This document shows, one piece after another, positions 8,082 to 18,711 of a stretch of 64,000 bases of DNA. A program made the translations under genes and the position numbers. The notes beneath the pieces were generated by a model. That model did not search any database, was not told the origin of the DNA, and was given only the letters and a program-made list of their open reading frames with translations. Location: the NCBI GenBank assembly GCA_041690535.1, contig JAWLHA010000021.1, positions 1 through 64,000 on the forward strand. Reading direction: 5' to 3'. How positions within the stretch are numbered: position 1 is the first letter of the stretch; each line of letters opens with the position of its first letter. This stretch comes from JAWLHA01 sp041690535 (lineage in GTDB: Bacteria > Pseudomonadota > Gammaproteobacteria > Thiohalomonadales > Thiohalomonadaceae).

Positions 8082-8888
8082 GTGAGCGAATCAACAGAAC
8101 TGAGTCCGGTTACCTACATTCAGCATCACCTTACCAACCTCTGTGCCGGTCAGTGTGATCCCGAAACCCACCAGGCCGTCGGTTTTTGGGCCTGGCATCT
8201 CGACAGCCTTTTCTTCGGCGCGCTGCTCGCCGGTTTGCTGATGTTCATTGCCTATCGCATCGGCAAAAACCTCGATCCCGACAAGCCCAGCGGCATGCAG
8301 AACGTGCTCGAGACCGTGCTCGAGTTCGTCGAATCCCAGGTCAAATCCGTCTTCTACGGCCACAACAAGCTGGTCGGTCCCCTGGCGCTCACCATCTTCA
8401 TGTGGGTGTTCTTGATGAACGCCATGGACCTTATCCCCGTCGATCTGCTGCCCTGGGTCGCCAGCCTGTTCGGTATCCACTACCTCAAGGTCGTGCCCAC
8501 CACCGACCTGGGCACGACCTTCGGCCTGGCGCTGAGCGTGTTTGCCGTCATCATCTACTTCAACATCAAGACGAAGGGTTTTACCGGGTACGTGAAGATG
8601 TTCCTCTTCCACCCGTTCGGCAAATGGCTCATGCCCTTCAACATCCTGATGACCGCCATTGAAGAGATCGCCAAGCCCTTCAGCCTTGCCCTTCGTTTGT
8701 TCGGCAATATGTTCGCCGGTGAGCTCATCTTCCTGCTCATCGCGCTGCTGCCCTGGTGGATCCAGTGGACCCTGGGCGGCGGCTGGGCCATCTTCCACAT
8801 CCTGGTTATCACCCTGCAGGCGTTTATTTTCATGCTGCTGACGATCGTCTATCTCAGCATGGCCTCGCAGCGTGAGGAAGAGCACTAA
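8082..8888 (+). CDS. atpB: F0F1 ATP synthase subunit a
   Basis: Stator membrane subunit that forms the two proton half-channels against the c-ring. The product has 268 residues. The essential arginine is R205 in SLALRLFGNMFAGE, and polar residues of the aqueous channel are visible in IEEIAKPF. Five or more hydrophobic helices are present. Translation begins at GTG, preceded by TTTTGGCGGAG, which contains GGAG at a suitable distance. The gene precedes atpE in the standard order. Confidence 0.97.
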   Translation: MSESTELSPVTYIQHHLTNLCAGQCDPETHQAVGFWAWHLDSLFFGALLAGLLMFIAYRIGKNLDPDKPSGMQNVLETVLEFVESQVKSVFYGHNKLVGPLALTIFMWVFLMNAMDLIPVDLLPWVASLFGIHYLKVVPTTDLGTTFGLALSVFAVIIYFNIKTKGFTGYVKMFLFHPFGKWLMPFNILMTAIEEIAKPFSLALRLFGNMFAGELIFLLIALLPWWIQWTLGGGWAIFHILVITLQAFIFMLLTIVYLSMASQREEEH

Positions 8889-8958
8889 GGTTTTTTTGAG
8901 TCTTGTTTTACTAGTTAATTTTTCACTTTTTTTTCAACTTTAGACTGAGGAGAGTTCG
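8889..8958 (+). promoter_or_regulatory. U-rich translation initiation region of atpE
   Basis: The 70 bases between atpB and atpE are sharply AT-rich in a GC-rich operon: runs of T7, T4, T5 and T8, then ACTGAGGAGAG just before the ATG. In Escherichia coli a U-rich element in the same place raises atpE translation so that about ten c subunits are made per complex. The same role is inferred here. Confidence 0.65.
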
Positions 8959-9231
8959 ATGGACGCTTCCATTCTCGCTACCGTGTACGCTTCCACCGCC
9001 ATTGGCGTCGGCATCATCCTGGCCGCTGCCGGTCTGGGTTCCGCTCTGGGTTGGGCCCTGATCTGCTCCAAGTACATCGAAGGGATCTCCCGTCAGCCCG
9101 AGCTGCGCCCCGTCCTCATGGGTCAGATGCTGTTCACCGGCGGTCTGATGGAAGCCTTCCCGATGATCGTTCTGGGTATCGCCATGTGGTTCGCTCTGGC
9201 CAACCCCTTCGTTGGTGCGCTCGCCGGTTAA
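8959..9231 (+). CDS. atpE: F0F1 ATP synthase subunit c
   Basis: Proteolipid of the rotor ring, 90 residues. Two membrane helices flank the polar loop with the conserved RQPE (residues 45-48). The ion-carrying carboxylate is E65 in GGLMEAFPM, a glutamate where Escherichia coli has aspartate. The first helix lacks the Gln of the usual Na+ site and E65 is followed by Ala, so proton coupling is the likelier choice (inference). Ribosome binding site GAGGAG lies directly upstream. Confidence 0.97.
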   Translation: MDASILATVYASTAIGVGIILAAAGLGSALGWALICSKYIEGISRQPELRPVLMGQMLFTGGLMEAFPMIVLGIAMWFALANPFVGALAG

Positions 9232-9287
9232 CACTCAACCTCTGCTGAGAGTATCCGAATCGCAAACCTCACCAGAGGAGCTTTGAC

Positions 9288-9758
9288 GTGAATATAACCG
9301 CTACCCTGATCGGGCAGATGCTGACCTTCGCGGTCCTGGTCTGGTTCATCAACCGGTTCCTGTGGGACCCGATGACCCAGATGATGGAGGAGCGCAAGAA
9401 ACGCATCGCCGACGGCTTGGCTGCCGCCGAGCGCGGTAAGCACGAGCAGGAGCTCGCTGAAAAGCGCGCGAAAGAGCACATCCACGAGGCCAAAGAACAG
9501 GCTGCGGAGATCCTCGCCCAGGCTCAGAAACGGGCCAACGAGATCGTCGAAGAGGCTAAGGAGCAGGCCCGTGCCGAAGGCGACCGGCTCATCACGGCGG
9601 CCAACGCCGAGATCGAGCAGAACGTCTTCCGTGCCCGGGAGCAGCTCCGGGGTCAGGTGGTTTCTCTCGCGATGGCCGGCGCCGGCAAGGTGCTCGGTCG
9701 CGAAGTCGACGAGAAGGCCAACGCGTCCCTGATCAAAGACCTCGTGGCACAGATATAA
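9288..9758 (+). CDS. atpF: F0F1 ATP synthase subunit b
   Basis: Peripheral stalk subunit, 156 residues: one N-terminal membrane helix (ATLIGQMLTFAVLVWFI) and then a long charged helix rich in Glu/Lys/Ala that dimerises as a right-handed coiled coil. The start is GTG, and GAGGAGC lies seven bases ahead of it. The sequence MNITATLIGQ aligns with the usual MN-NATL-GQ beginning of b subunits, which fixes this start. Confidence 0.96.
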   Translation: MNITATLIGQMLTFAVLVWFINRFLWDPMTQMMEERKKRIADGLAAAERGKHEQELAEKRAKEHIHEAKEQAAEILAQAQKRANEIVEEAKEQARAEGDRLITAANAEIEQNVFRAREQLRGQVVSLAMAGAGKVLGREVDEKANASLIKDLVAQI

Positions 9759-9770
9759 GGTCAGCAGCAC

Positions 9771-10307
9771 ATGGCTGAGAAAACGACAATTGCGCGCCCC
9801 TATGCGCAGGCCGTCTTCGCACTCGCCCAGGAACAGAAGGACCTGAAGGGTTGGTCCGCCATGCTCGAGGTGGCCGCGACCGTCGCGGCCCATCCCGATA
9901 TGGTCAACGTGCTCGAAAGTCCCCGCCTCCCCAAAGCGGAGCGGGTCGAGACGTTCCTGGCAGTGTGTGGCGACGCTTTGAACGAGACCGGGAAAAACTT
10001 GGTGCGAGTACTGGCCGAGAACAACCGCCTCGAACTGCTTCCCGAAATTGCCGCACTCTACGAGTTCGAGCGCGCCCAGGCGGAACAGACGCTCGAAGCC
10101 GAAGTGGTATCGGCCATCGAGCTGACGGAAAGCCAAAAGCAGGCGATCGCCGCGGCTCTGAAGAAGCGGTTGAGTCGGGAAATCAGCCTGAGCTGCACGA
10201 CCGATGCCTCATTGATCGGTGGTGCCATCATTCGCGCTGGTGACTTGGTCATCGATGGTTCGGCAGCGGGCAGACTCGACAAGCTGCGTGCTGAGCTCAT
10301 GCACTGA
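9771..10307 (+). CDS. atpH: F0F1 ATP synthase subunit delta
   Basis: The subunit joins the b stalk to the top of the alpha3beta3 ring. The product has 178 residues. Recognised by the N-terminal ARPYAQAVFALAQEQ and the C-terminal signature GGAIIRAGDLVIDGSAAGRL that is conserved in all delta/OSCP proteins. It lies 12 bases after atpF and 26 before atpA. Confidence 0.97.
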   Translation: MAEKTTIARPYAQAVFALAQEQKDLKGWSAMLEVAATVAAHPDMVNVLESPRLPKAERVETFLAVCGDALNETGKNLVRVLAENNRLELLPEIAALYEFERAQAEQTLEAEVVSAIELTESQKQAIAAALKKRLSREISLSCTTDASLIGGAIIRAGDLVIDGSAAGRLDKLRAELMH

Positions 10308-10333
10308 CCCGGACCCTTGAGAGGACAGAACAA

Positions 10334-11875
<1,542 letters not shown>

Positions 11876-11890
11876 GCGGGGATCTGAGCT

Positions 11891-12754
11891 ATGGCGAGCG
11901 GAAAAGAGATTCGCAGCAAGATCAAGAGTGTGCAGAACACTCAGAAGATCACCCGCGCCATGGAGATGGTGGCCGCCAGTAAAATGCGCAAGGCCCAGGA
12001 CCGGATGGCTGCTTCACGCCCCTATGCGGACAACATCCGCCGCGTGATCAGCCACCTGGCCCAGGCCCATCCGGAATACAAGCACCCCTACATGGTGGAG
12101 CGTCCGGTGAAGCGTGTCGGTCTGGTCATCATCTCCACCGACCGCGGTCTTTGCGGTGGCCTGAACGTCAATCTGTTCAAGGCCACCATCGCGAAGCTGC
12201 GGCAGTGGGATAAGGACGGCGTTGAAGTGGAGATGGCGATCATCGGCCAGAAGGCGACCAGCTTCTTCAAGCGGGTCGGCGGCAAGGTGGTCTCCCAGGC
12301 CAGCCATCTGGGCGATGCGCCCAAGATGGAGGACCTGATCGGCTCCATCAAGGTCATGCTCGACGCATTCGACAACGGCGAGATTGACCAGCTTCACCTG
12401 GCGTACAACGAGTTCGTCAACACCATGACGCAGAAGCCCCAAGTGGAGCAACTGCTGCCGGTGCAGCCGGGGGATCTGGATCAGCTTCTCACCCACCACT
12501 GGGATTACCTCTACGAGCCCAGCTCCGAGGAGGTGCTCAACCAGCTGCTCACGCGCTTTGTGGAGTCGCTGGTGTACCAGGGGGTCGTGGAGAATGCCGC
12601 ATGCGAGCAGGCGGCCCGAATGGTGGCGATGAAGGCGGCGTCCGACAATGCGGGCAATCTGATTGATGAGCTGGCGCTCGCCTACAACAAGGCGCGTCAG
12701 GCGGCCATCACCCAGGAGCTGTCAGAAATCGTCGCCGGCGCCGCCGCGGTCTGA
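11891..12754 (+). CDS. atpG: F0F1 ATP synthase subunit gamma
   Basis: Central rotor shaft, 287 residues. The N-terminal helix KEIRSKIKSVQNTQKITRAM and the C-terminal helix with MKAASDNAGNLIDEL form the antiparallel coiled coil that turns inside the F1 head. The signature STDRGLCGGLN is intact. It lies 15 bases after atpA. Confidence 0.98.
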   Translation: MASGKEIRSKIKSVQNTQKITRAMEMVAASKMRKAQDRMAASRPYADNIRRVISHLAQAHPEYKHPYMVERPVKRVGLVIISTDRGLCGGLNVNLFKATIAKLRQWDKDGVEVEMAIIGQKATSFFKRVGGKVVSQASHLGDAPKMEDLIGSIKVMLDAFDNGEIDQLHLAYNEFVNTMTQKPQVEQLLPVQPGDLDQLLTHHWDYLYEPSSEEVLNQLLTRFVESLVYQGVVENAACEQAARMVAMKAASDNAGNLIDELALAYNKARQAAITQELSEIVAGAAAV

Positions 12755-12803
12755 TGCGGTCGCTCTTCACGCGTAAAGGTTTCGAGTCTGAGGGGAACTG
12801 AGA

Positions 12804-14180
12804 ATGAGTTCTGGAAAAATTGTACAAATCATCGGCGCCGTGGTGGACGCGCAGTTTCCGCGCGACGCCATGCCGAAGGTGTATGACGCACTGCGCGTCG
12901 AAGAAGCGGGTCTGACCCTGGAAGTGCAGCAGCAGCTGGGCGACGGCGTAGTACGCACCATCGCCATGGGCAGCTCCGACGGGCTGCGCCGCGGCATGCC
13001 GGTGGACAACACCGGTGCACCCATCTCCGTGCCGGTCGGCAAGGCCACCCTGGGCCGCATCATGGATGTTCTGGGCAATCCTGTGGACGAAGCCGGTCCG
13101 GTGGAAGCCGAGACCAAGTGGCCCATCCACCGCAAGGCCCCGGCGTATGCCGACCAGGCCGCGGCGGTGGAGATCCTGGAGACCGGTATCAAGGTTATCG
13201 ACCTGGTCATGCCTATCGCCAAGGGCGGTAAGGTCGGCCTGTTCGGGGGCGCGGGCGTGGGTAAGACCGTGACCTTGATGGAGCTCATCCGTAACATCGC
13301 CGTGGAGCACAGCGGTTTCTCCGTGTTCGCCGGCGTGGGTGAGCGTACTCGTGAGGGGAACGACTTCTACCACGAAATGAGTGAAGGCGGCGTTCTCGAC
13401 AAGGTGGCGTTGGTCTACGGCCAGATGAACGAGCCGCCGGGCAACCGTCTGCGCGTGGCGCTGACCGGTCTGACCATGGCCGAGTACTTCCGTGACGAAG
13501 GGCGTGACGTGCTGTTGTTCATCGACAACATCTACCGTTACACCCTGGCCGGTACCGAGGTGTCCGCACTGCTGGGCCGTATGCCCTCCGCAGTGGGTTA
13601 CCAGCCGACCCTGGCCGAGGAAATGGGTGCCCTGCAGGAGCGTATCACCTCCACCCGCACCGGCTCCATCACCTCCTTCCAGGCGGTGTACGTGCCCGCG
13701 GACGACTTGACCGACCCGTCCCCGGCCACCACCTTCGCCCACTTGGACGCCACCCTGGTGTTGTCCCGTCAGATCGCCGAGCTGGGGATCTACCCCGCCG
13801 TGGATCCGCTGGACTCCACCTCCCGCCAGCTCGACCCCCTGGTCGTGGGCGAGGAGCACTACTCGGTGGCCCGCAAGGTGCAGTCCACCCTGCAGCGCTA
13901 CAAGGAACTGCGTGACATCATCGCGATCCTGGGCATGGATGAGCTGTCCGAAGAGGACAAGCTGACCGTCTCCCGCGCTCGCAAGATCCAGCGCTTCCTG
14001 TCACAGCCGTTCTTCGTGGCCGAAGTGTTCACCGGCGCGCCCGGCAAGTACGTGGGCCTCAAAGAGACCGTTCGCGGCTTCAAGGGCATTGTCGAAGGCG
14101 AATACGACCACCTGCCCGAGCAGGCCTTCTACATGGTGGGCACCATCGAGGAAGCGGTCGAAAAGGCCAAGACCCTCTAA
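12804..14180 (+). CDS. atpD: F0F1 ATP synthase subunit beta
   Basis: Catalytic subunit, 458 residues. Walker A GGAGVGKT lies at residues 148-155; the catalytic GERTREGND segment and the ATPase signature PAVDPLDSTSRQLDP are intact, as is the DELSEEDKL region. The stretch LLFIDNIYRYTLAG has Tyr where most beta subunits have Phe (IDNIFRF/Y), a minor variation. The gene lies 49 bases after atpG. Confidence 0.98.
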   Translation: MSSGKIVQIIGAVVDAQFPRDAMPKVYDALRVEEAGLTLEVQQQLGDGVVRTIAMGSSDGLRRGMPVDNTGAPISVPVGKATLGRIMDVLGNPVDEAGPVEAETKWPIHRKAPAYADQAAAVEILETGIKVIDLVMPIAKGGKVGLFGGAGVGKTVTLMELIRNIAVEHSGFSVFAGVGERTREGNDFYHEMSEGGVLDKVALVYGQMNEPPGNRLRVALTGLTMAEYFRDEGRDVLLFIDNIYRYTLAGTEVSALLGRMPSAVGYQPTLAEEMGALQERITSTRTGSITSFQAVYVPADDLTDPSPATTFAHLDATLVLSRQIAELGIYPAVDPLDSTSRQLDPLVVGEEHYSVARKVQSTLQRYKELRDIIAILGMDELSEEDKLTVSRARKIQRFLSQPFFVAEVFTGAPGKYVGLKETVRGFKGIVEGEYDHLPEQAFYMVGTIEEAVEKAKTL

Positions 14181-14202
14181 CCTCTGAAGGGGGGAACACG
14201 CT

Positions 14203-14634
14203 ATGGCCATGACAATGCATGTGAACATCGTAAGCGCCGAGGCCGAGATCTATTCGGGCACGTGCGAAGAGGTGTTCGCGCCGGCGCATCTCGGCGAGGT
14301 CGGCATCCTGCCCCGCCACTCGCCGATGCTGACTCAGCTTCGCCCCGGCGAAGTGCGGGTGAAGAGGGGAAAAGAAGAGGAATTCTTCTACGTCTCTGGT
14401 GGAGTGCTCGAAGTTCAGCCCCATGTGGTGACGGTCCTGGCCGACACCGCCCTGCGGGCGAAGGACGTGGACGAAGCCGCCGCACTCGAGGCGAAGCAAC
14501 GGGCCGAGCAGGCGTTGAAGGATCGCAAGAGCGACATCGACTACGCCTTGGCCCAGGCCGAGCTGGCGGAAGCCGTGGCACAGCTGCAGACCATCCAGCG
14601 TCTGCGGTCGAAGTCCGGGGGACACCGTTCCTGA
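14203..14634 (+). CDS. atpC: F0F1 ATP synthase subunit epsilon
   Basis: Rotor subunit and inhibitor of ATP hydrolysis, 143 residues. It has the N-terminal beta-sandwich (VNIVSAEAEIYSG, then HLGEVGILPRHSPML) and C-terminal helices rich in Ala/Glu/Arg. A second ATG lies three codons in; the first is kept because AAGGGGGG precedes it at good spacing. It is the last gene of the operon and is followed 33 bases later by a strong terminator. Confidence 0.96.
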   Translation: MAMTMHVNIVSAEAEIYSGTCEEVFAPAHLGEVGILPRHSPMLTQLRPGEVRVKRGKEEEFFYVSGGVLEVQPHVVTVLADTALRAKDVDEAAALEAKQRAEQALKDRKSDIDYALAQAELAEAVAQLQTIQRLRSKSGGHRS

Positions 14635-14666
14635 CGGGCTCGTGATACCGGCGGATGAGTTGAAAG

Positions 14667-14693
14667 AAGGGCAGTGCTACACTGCCCTTTTTT
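14667..14693 (+). terminator. Rho-independent terminator of the atp operon
   Basis: Perfect 10 bp stem AAGGGCAGTG / CACTGCCCTT with a CTA loop, followed by a T-run (TTTTTT). Confidence 0.9.
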
Positions 14694-14711
14694 CATTTGG
14701 GGGAGAAGAAG

Positions 14712-15200
14712 ATGAGCGGGCAGCAGGTCCAGGCAGGCAAAGTGGTATCGCTCACCTATAGTGTTACGGATGAGGCTGGGGAGGTGGTGGAGCGGGTGGA
14801 CCTTCCGGTGGATTACGTGCATGGAAGGGACAGTGGACTGTTCGAGAAGATCGAGCAGGCCCTCCAGGGGAAGGGACCCGGCGACGAGGTGGCCGTCACC
14901 TTGACCCCCGAGGAAGGCTTCGGGGCGTGGGACCCTACCCGCACCTTCACCGACATTATCGAGAATGTCCCCCCGCAGTACCGGGAAGTCGGTGCCACCG
15001 CGGAGTTTCTCAATGAGCGGGGGGAGAGCATCAACATGGTGGTGACCTCCATGGACAACGGCACGGTGACCCTGGATGGCAATCACCCCTTCGCCGGAAA
15101 AATCGTGACCTTTCACGTGCGGGTCCACGGGATCCGGGACGCCAGCCCCGAGGAGTGGAACAGCGGCCAGGTGGCCCAAGCCCCCAACCTGCTTCAGTAA
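14712..15200 (+). CDS. FKBP-type peptidyl-prolyl isomerase, SlyD-like
   Basis: Proline cis-trans isomerase and chaperone of the SlyD/FkpB class, 162 residues. Seen: N-terminal KVVSLTYSVTDEAGEVVE, the VDYVHGRDSGLFEKIEQALQG segment lining the active site, the inserted IF-type flap, and the GNHPFAGKIVTFHVRV motif typical of SlyD. Unlike Escherichia coli SlyD it lacks a His/Cys-rich metal-binding tail. The ATG at 14712 follows GGGGGAGAAGA; a TTG 15 bases upstream sits against the terminator and is not used here. Confidence 0.9.
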   Translation: MSGQQVQAGKVVSLTYSVTDEAGEVVERVDLPVDYVHGRDSGLFEKIEQALQGKGPGDEVAVTLTPEEGFGAWDPTRTFTDIIENVPPQYREVGATAEFLNERGESINMVVTSMDNGTVTLDGNHPFAGKIVTFHVRVHGIRDASPEEWNSGQVAQAPNLLQ

Positions 15201-15221
15201 CCTGAACGGATCGTCCCCAAC

Positions 15222-16592
15222 ATGCCTCAACTGGAAACCGTTGTCCTCGCCGCGGGTCAAGGGACCCGGATGAAATCGAGCCTGCCCAAGGTGTTGCATC
15301 CCCTGGGGGGGCGGCCGCTGCTGGCCCACGTGCTCGAGTGCGCCCTTGGGCTCGAGCCGCGGGGCCTGCACGTGGTCTATGGTCACGGCGGGGAGGCGGT
15401 CCCTGCGGCACTGAGCGGCTATGACGTGCAGTGGGTGCATCAGGCCCAACAGTTGGGCACGGGCCATGCGGTGGCGCAGGCCATCGGGGCGGTCGATCCG
15501 GCCAGCACCGTGCTCATCCTCTATGGGGACGTACCGCTCATGCGGCCCGAGACCCTGCAGGGGCTGGTCAGCCAGGCCGAGGCGGGGGCGCTGGCACTGC
15601 TCACTGTGGAACTTCCCAACCCCAGCGGCTACGGACGTATCGTGCGTAACGGCGCCGGTTGCGTCGAGCGCATCGTGGAGGAGAAGGATGCCGACGCGAA
15701 CCTGCGGGCCATTCGCGAGGTGAACACCGGGATCATGGCCGTGGGGGCCCGCCGGCTCGGGCAGTGGTTGGCCAACCTCTCCAACGAGAACGCTCAAAGG
15801 GAGTACTACCTCACCGACGTGATTGCCATGGCGGTGGCTGACGGGGTGCGCGTGCACGCGGCGCTCGCCCCCGATGTGGACGAGGTGGCGGGGGTCAACG
15901 ATCGCATTCAACTGGCCCATCTGGAGCGGGTTCACCAGCGCCGCCAGGCCGAGGCGCTGATGCGTCAGGGGGTAAGCCTGATCGATCCCGCCCGGTTCGA
16001 CCTGCGGGGCAGTGTCACCGTCGGTCAGGATGTCACCATCGAGCCCAACGTCATTCTCGAGGGGCGGGTGGTGCTCGGCGATCGCGTACGCATCGGTGCC
16101 AACTGCCTGTTGCGCGATGTGGAGGTGGCCGATGGGGCGGTGATCCACCCCATGAGTATCCTTGAGGAGGCGGCGGTGGGGCGCAACTGCCAGGTCGGCC
16201 CCTTTGCCCGCCTCCGCCCCGGCACGCGCCTGCAGGAGAAGGCCCGCATCGGCAACTTCGTAGAAGTGAAAAACAGCGAGATCGGGGCGGGCTCCAAGGC
16301 CAACCACCTGGCCTACATCGGCGATACCACCATGGGCCGGGAGGTCAACATCGGGGCGGGCACCATCACCTGCAACTACGATGGCGCCAACAAACACCGC
16401 ACCGAGATTGGGGATAACGTGTTCATCGGGTCCGACACTCAATTGGTGGCCCCGGTGAAGGTGGGGACGGGCGCGACCATCGGCGCCGGCTCCACCATCA
16501 CCCGAAACGCACCCGACGGTGAATTGAGCCTCAGTCGCTCCAAGCAGATCACTCTCTCCGGCTGGAGACGTCCGACGAAAAAGGCGAAGTGA
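15222..16592 (+). CDS. glmU: Bifunctional GlmU: GlcN-1-P acetyltransferase / UDP-GlcNAc pyrophosphorylase
   Basis: Makes UDP-N-acetylglucosamine for peptidoglycan and lipopolysaccharide. The product has 456 residues (Escherichia coli 456). The N-terminal nucleotidyltransferase carries LAAGQGTRMKSSLPKVLH (10-27), and LYGDVPL provides the metal-binding aspartate. The C-terminal left-handed beta helix has hexapeptide repeats (for example IGNFVEVKNSEIGAG) and GAGTITCNYDG for the acetyltransferase site. Directly followed, after a 252-base gap, by glmS, which supplies the glucosamine-6-phosphate that GlmM converts to its substrate. Confidence 0.97.
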   Translation: MPQLETVVLAAGQGTRMKSSLPKVLHPLGGRPLLAHVLECALGLEPRGLHVVYGHGGEAVPAALSGYDVQWVHQAQQLGTGHAVAQAIGAVDPASTVLILYGDVPLMRPETLQGLVSQAEAGALALLTVELPNPSGYGRIVRNGAGCVERIVEEKDADANLRAIREVNTGIMAVGARRLGQWLANLSNENAQREYYLTDVIAMAVADGVRVHAALAPDVDEVAGVNDRIQLAHLERVHQRRQAEALMRQGVSLIDPARFDLRGSVTVGQDVTIEPNVILEGRVVLGDRVRIGANCLLRDVEVADGAVIHPMSILEEAAVGRNCQVGPFARLRPGTRLQEKARIGNFVEVKNSEIGAGSKANHLAYIGDTTMGREVNIGAGTITCNYDGANKHRTEIGDNVFIGSDTQLVAPVKVGTGATIGAGSTITRNAPDGELSLSRSKQITLSGWRRPTKKAK

Positions 16593-16614
16593 CGCCTTGC
16601 GAGTGAACCTGCTC

Positions 16615-16838
16615 GAAGAAGTGAGAAGTGGCAGTGGCAGGATAGAGGTGAAACGCGCAAGATCGTCGCGCGCCGAGGCGCTTCGGGTCGTGGCAGCGCC
16701 TTGCCCTAGGGCCCCACTTGTAACTTGAGTGCGGCCGCTGCGCTTATCCGCGCTACCGCTCGCTATCGGGCACGGCCAAGACCGCGGTGAAAGAGCCGCA
16801 CCCTTGTGACTTCCATCCTTGTATCTTGCACCTGAGAA
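16615..16838. repeat. Heptanucleotide inverted array, locus H2 (glmU-glmS gap)
   Basis: Heptads GAAGAAG, TGAGAAG, TGGCAGT and GGCAGGA at 16615-16642 face ACTTGTA, ACTTGAG at 16716-16729. A further run follows at 16803-16838: CTTGTGA, CTTCCAT, then after one extra base CTTGTAT, CTTGCAC and CTGAGAA. Less regular than the other loci. No promoter could be picked out for glmS. Confidence 0.45.
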
Positions 16839-16844
16839 CCAACC

Positions 16845-18677
16845 ATGTGTGGCATTGTCGGGGCGGTCGCCCAACGTAATGTGGTCCCCATCCTGGTGGA
16901 AGGGCTGAAGCGCCTCGAATACCGGGGTTACGATTCAGCGGGGGTGGCGGTCATCGACCAGCTCGGCCACCTGGGCCGCATCCGCATGCCTGGGAAGGTC
17001 TCGGCGCTGGAGGCCTCCCTCGCCGCCCAGCCCCTGGCGGGGCACACCGGCATTGCCCACACCCGCTGGGCCACCCATGGGGAGCCCAACGAGCGCAACG
17101 CCCACCCCCACGTCTCCCGGGGGCGGGTGGCCATCGTCCACAATGGCATCATCGAAAACCACGAATCACTGCGGGCCCGGCAACTCCAGCGGGGCCACGA
17201 ATTCGCTTCTGACACCGACACGGAGGTGATCGTCCACCAGATCCATGACTATCTGGTTGAAACCGGGGACTTGCTTCGGGCTTTACAAGCGACGGTGCGG
17301 GATCTGGAGGGGGCCTTTGCCCTGGCGGTGGCCAGCACCGAGCAGCCCGACCGCATCGTTGCCACCCGCCGCGGCAGCCCGCTGGTGGTGGGGGTCGGCA
17401 TCGGCGAGCACTTCGTGGCCTCCGATGTCTCAGCCCTGTTGCCGGTGACCCGCCGCTTCATCTTCCTCGAAGAGGGGGACGTGGTGGAGCTCACTGAGGG
17501 GGCGGTGAAGATCTTCGACGCCGAGGGCCAGGCGGTGGAGCGGCCGGTGCGGGAGACCGAACTCTCCGCCGACGCGGTGGAGAGGGGCAGCTATCGCCAC
17601 TACATGCTGAAGGAGATCCACGAGCAGCCCCGGGCCATCGCCGACACCCTGGAGGGGCGGATCGCCGCAGGGCGCTTATTGGAGAACTGTTTCGGGCCCC
17701 AGGCGGGGCCCATCTTGGCCGCCACCCGGCGGGTGAGCATCGTCGCCTGCGGCACCAGCTATCACGCAGGACTGGTGGCCCGCTACTGGCTCGAGTCCAT
17801 CGCCGGCATTCCCTGCAGCGTGGAGGTGGCCAGCGAGTTCCGCTACCGCGAGCCGGTGCTGCAGGAGGGGACCCTGCTGGTGGTGATCTCCCAGTCCGGC
17901 GAGACCGCCGATACCCTGGCGGCACTGCGGGAGGCGAAGCGTCGGGGTTATGGCCACTCCCTGGCCATCTGCAACGTGCCCGAGAGCTCGCTGGTGCGTG
18001 AAGCCGACCTGGCCCTGATGACCCGGGCCGGGCCTGAGATTGGGGTCGCCTCCACCAAGGCCTTCACCACCCAGCTGGTGGCCCTCATGCTCCTGGTGCT
18101 GGCCCTGGGCCGGCGCAACGGCCTGGAGCCCGAGCAGGAAGCCGTGCTGGTGCACGACCTGGAGAGCCTGCCGCGGCGCATCGAGCGGGTATTGACCCTG
18201 GATTCGGCCATTGGGGAGATGGCGGAGGCCTTCGCCGACAAGCGCCACGCCCTCTTTCTGGGGCGCGGCATGCACTACCCAATTGCCCTGGAAGGGGCCC
18301 TGAAGCTCAAGGAGATCTCCTACATCCACGCCGAGGCGTACCCGGCCGGGGAGCTGAAGCACGGCCCCCTGGCCCTGGTGGATGACGAGATGCCGGTGAT
18401 CGCCGTGGCCCCCAACAACACCCTGCTGGAGAAGCTGCGCTCCAATCTCCAGGAGGTGCGGGCCCGTGGCGGGCAGCTGTTCGTCTTCGCCGATCGCGAC
18501 ACCCGCTGGGACCCCGACACGGCAGTCCATACCCTCGACGTGGAGCTGGTGCAGGACCCCATCTCCCCGGTGATCTTCACCATCCCCCTGCAGCTGCTGG
18601 CCTACCACGTGGCGGTACTCAAGGGCACCGACGTGGACCAGCCCCGCAACCTGGCCAAGTCGGTGACAGTGGAGTAG
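16845..18677 (+). CDS. glmS: Glutamine-fructose-6-phosphate aminotransferase (isomerising)
   Basis: First committed step to UDP-GlcNAc: fructose-6-P plus glutamine gives glucosamine-6-P. The product has 610 residues. The N-terminal MCGIVGA exposes the catalytic Cys2 after Met removal. The glutaminase domain carries HTRWATHGEPNERNAHPH, and two SIS domains follow, with ACGTSYHAG, VISQSGETADTLAALR and the C-terminal KSVTVE. No glmS ribozyme-like leader is expected in proteobacteria and none was noticed. Confidence 0.97.
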   Translation: MCGIVGAVAQRNVVPILVEGLKRLEYRGYDSAGVAVIDQLGHLGRIRMPGKVSALEASLAAQPLAGHTGIAHTRWATHGEPNERNAHPHVSRGRVAIVHNGIIENHESLRARQLQRGHEFASDTDTEVIVHQIHDYLVETGDLLRALQATVRDLEGAFALAVASTEQPDRIVATRRGSPLVVGVGIGEHFVASDVSALLPVTRRFIFLEEGDVVELTEGAVKIFDAEGQAVERPVRETELSADAVERGSYRHYMLKEIHEQPRAIADTLEGRIAAGRLLENCFGPQAGPILAATRRVSIVACGTSYHAGLVARYWLESIAGIPCSVEVASEFRYREPVLQEGTLLVVISQSGETADTLAALREAKRRGYGHSLAICNVPESSLVREADLALMTRAGPEIGVASTKAFTTQLVALMLLVLALGRRNGLEPEQEAVLVHDLESLPRRIERVLTLDSAIGEMAEAFADKRHALFLGRGMHYPIALEGALKLKEISYIHAEAYPAGELKHGPLALVDDEMPVIAVAPNNTLLEKLRSNLQEVRARGGQLFVFADRDTRWDPDTAVHTLDVELVQDPISPVIFTIPLQLLAYHVAVLKGTDVDQPRNLAKSVTVE

Positions 18678-18711
18678 GGGACCTCGGAAGAGGATATGGG
18701 TGATCCGACCA

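Noticed and set aside
15112..15125. parS-like site (TTTCACGTGCGG)
   Set aside because: Only the inner half matches the 16-base parS palindrome TGTTTCACGTGAAACA, and it lies inside the FKBP coding sequence. One partial match is expected by chance.
16593..16844. glmS riboswitch/ribozyme
   Set aside because: The glmS ribozyme is known from Gram-positive bacteria; no conserved core was recognised, and the gap is explained by repeats.
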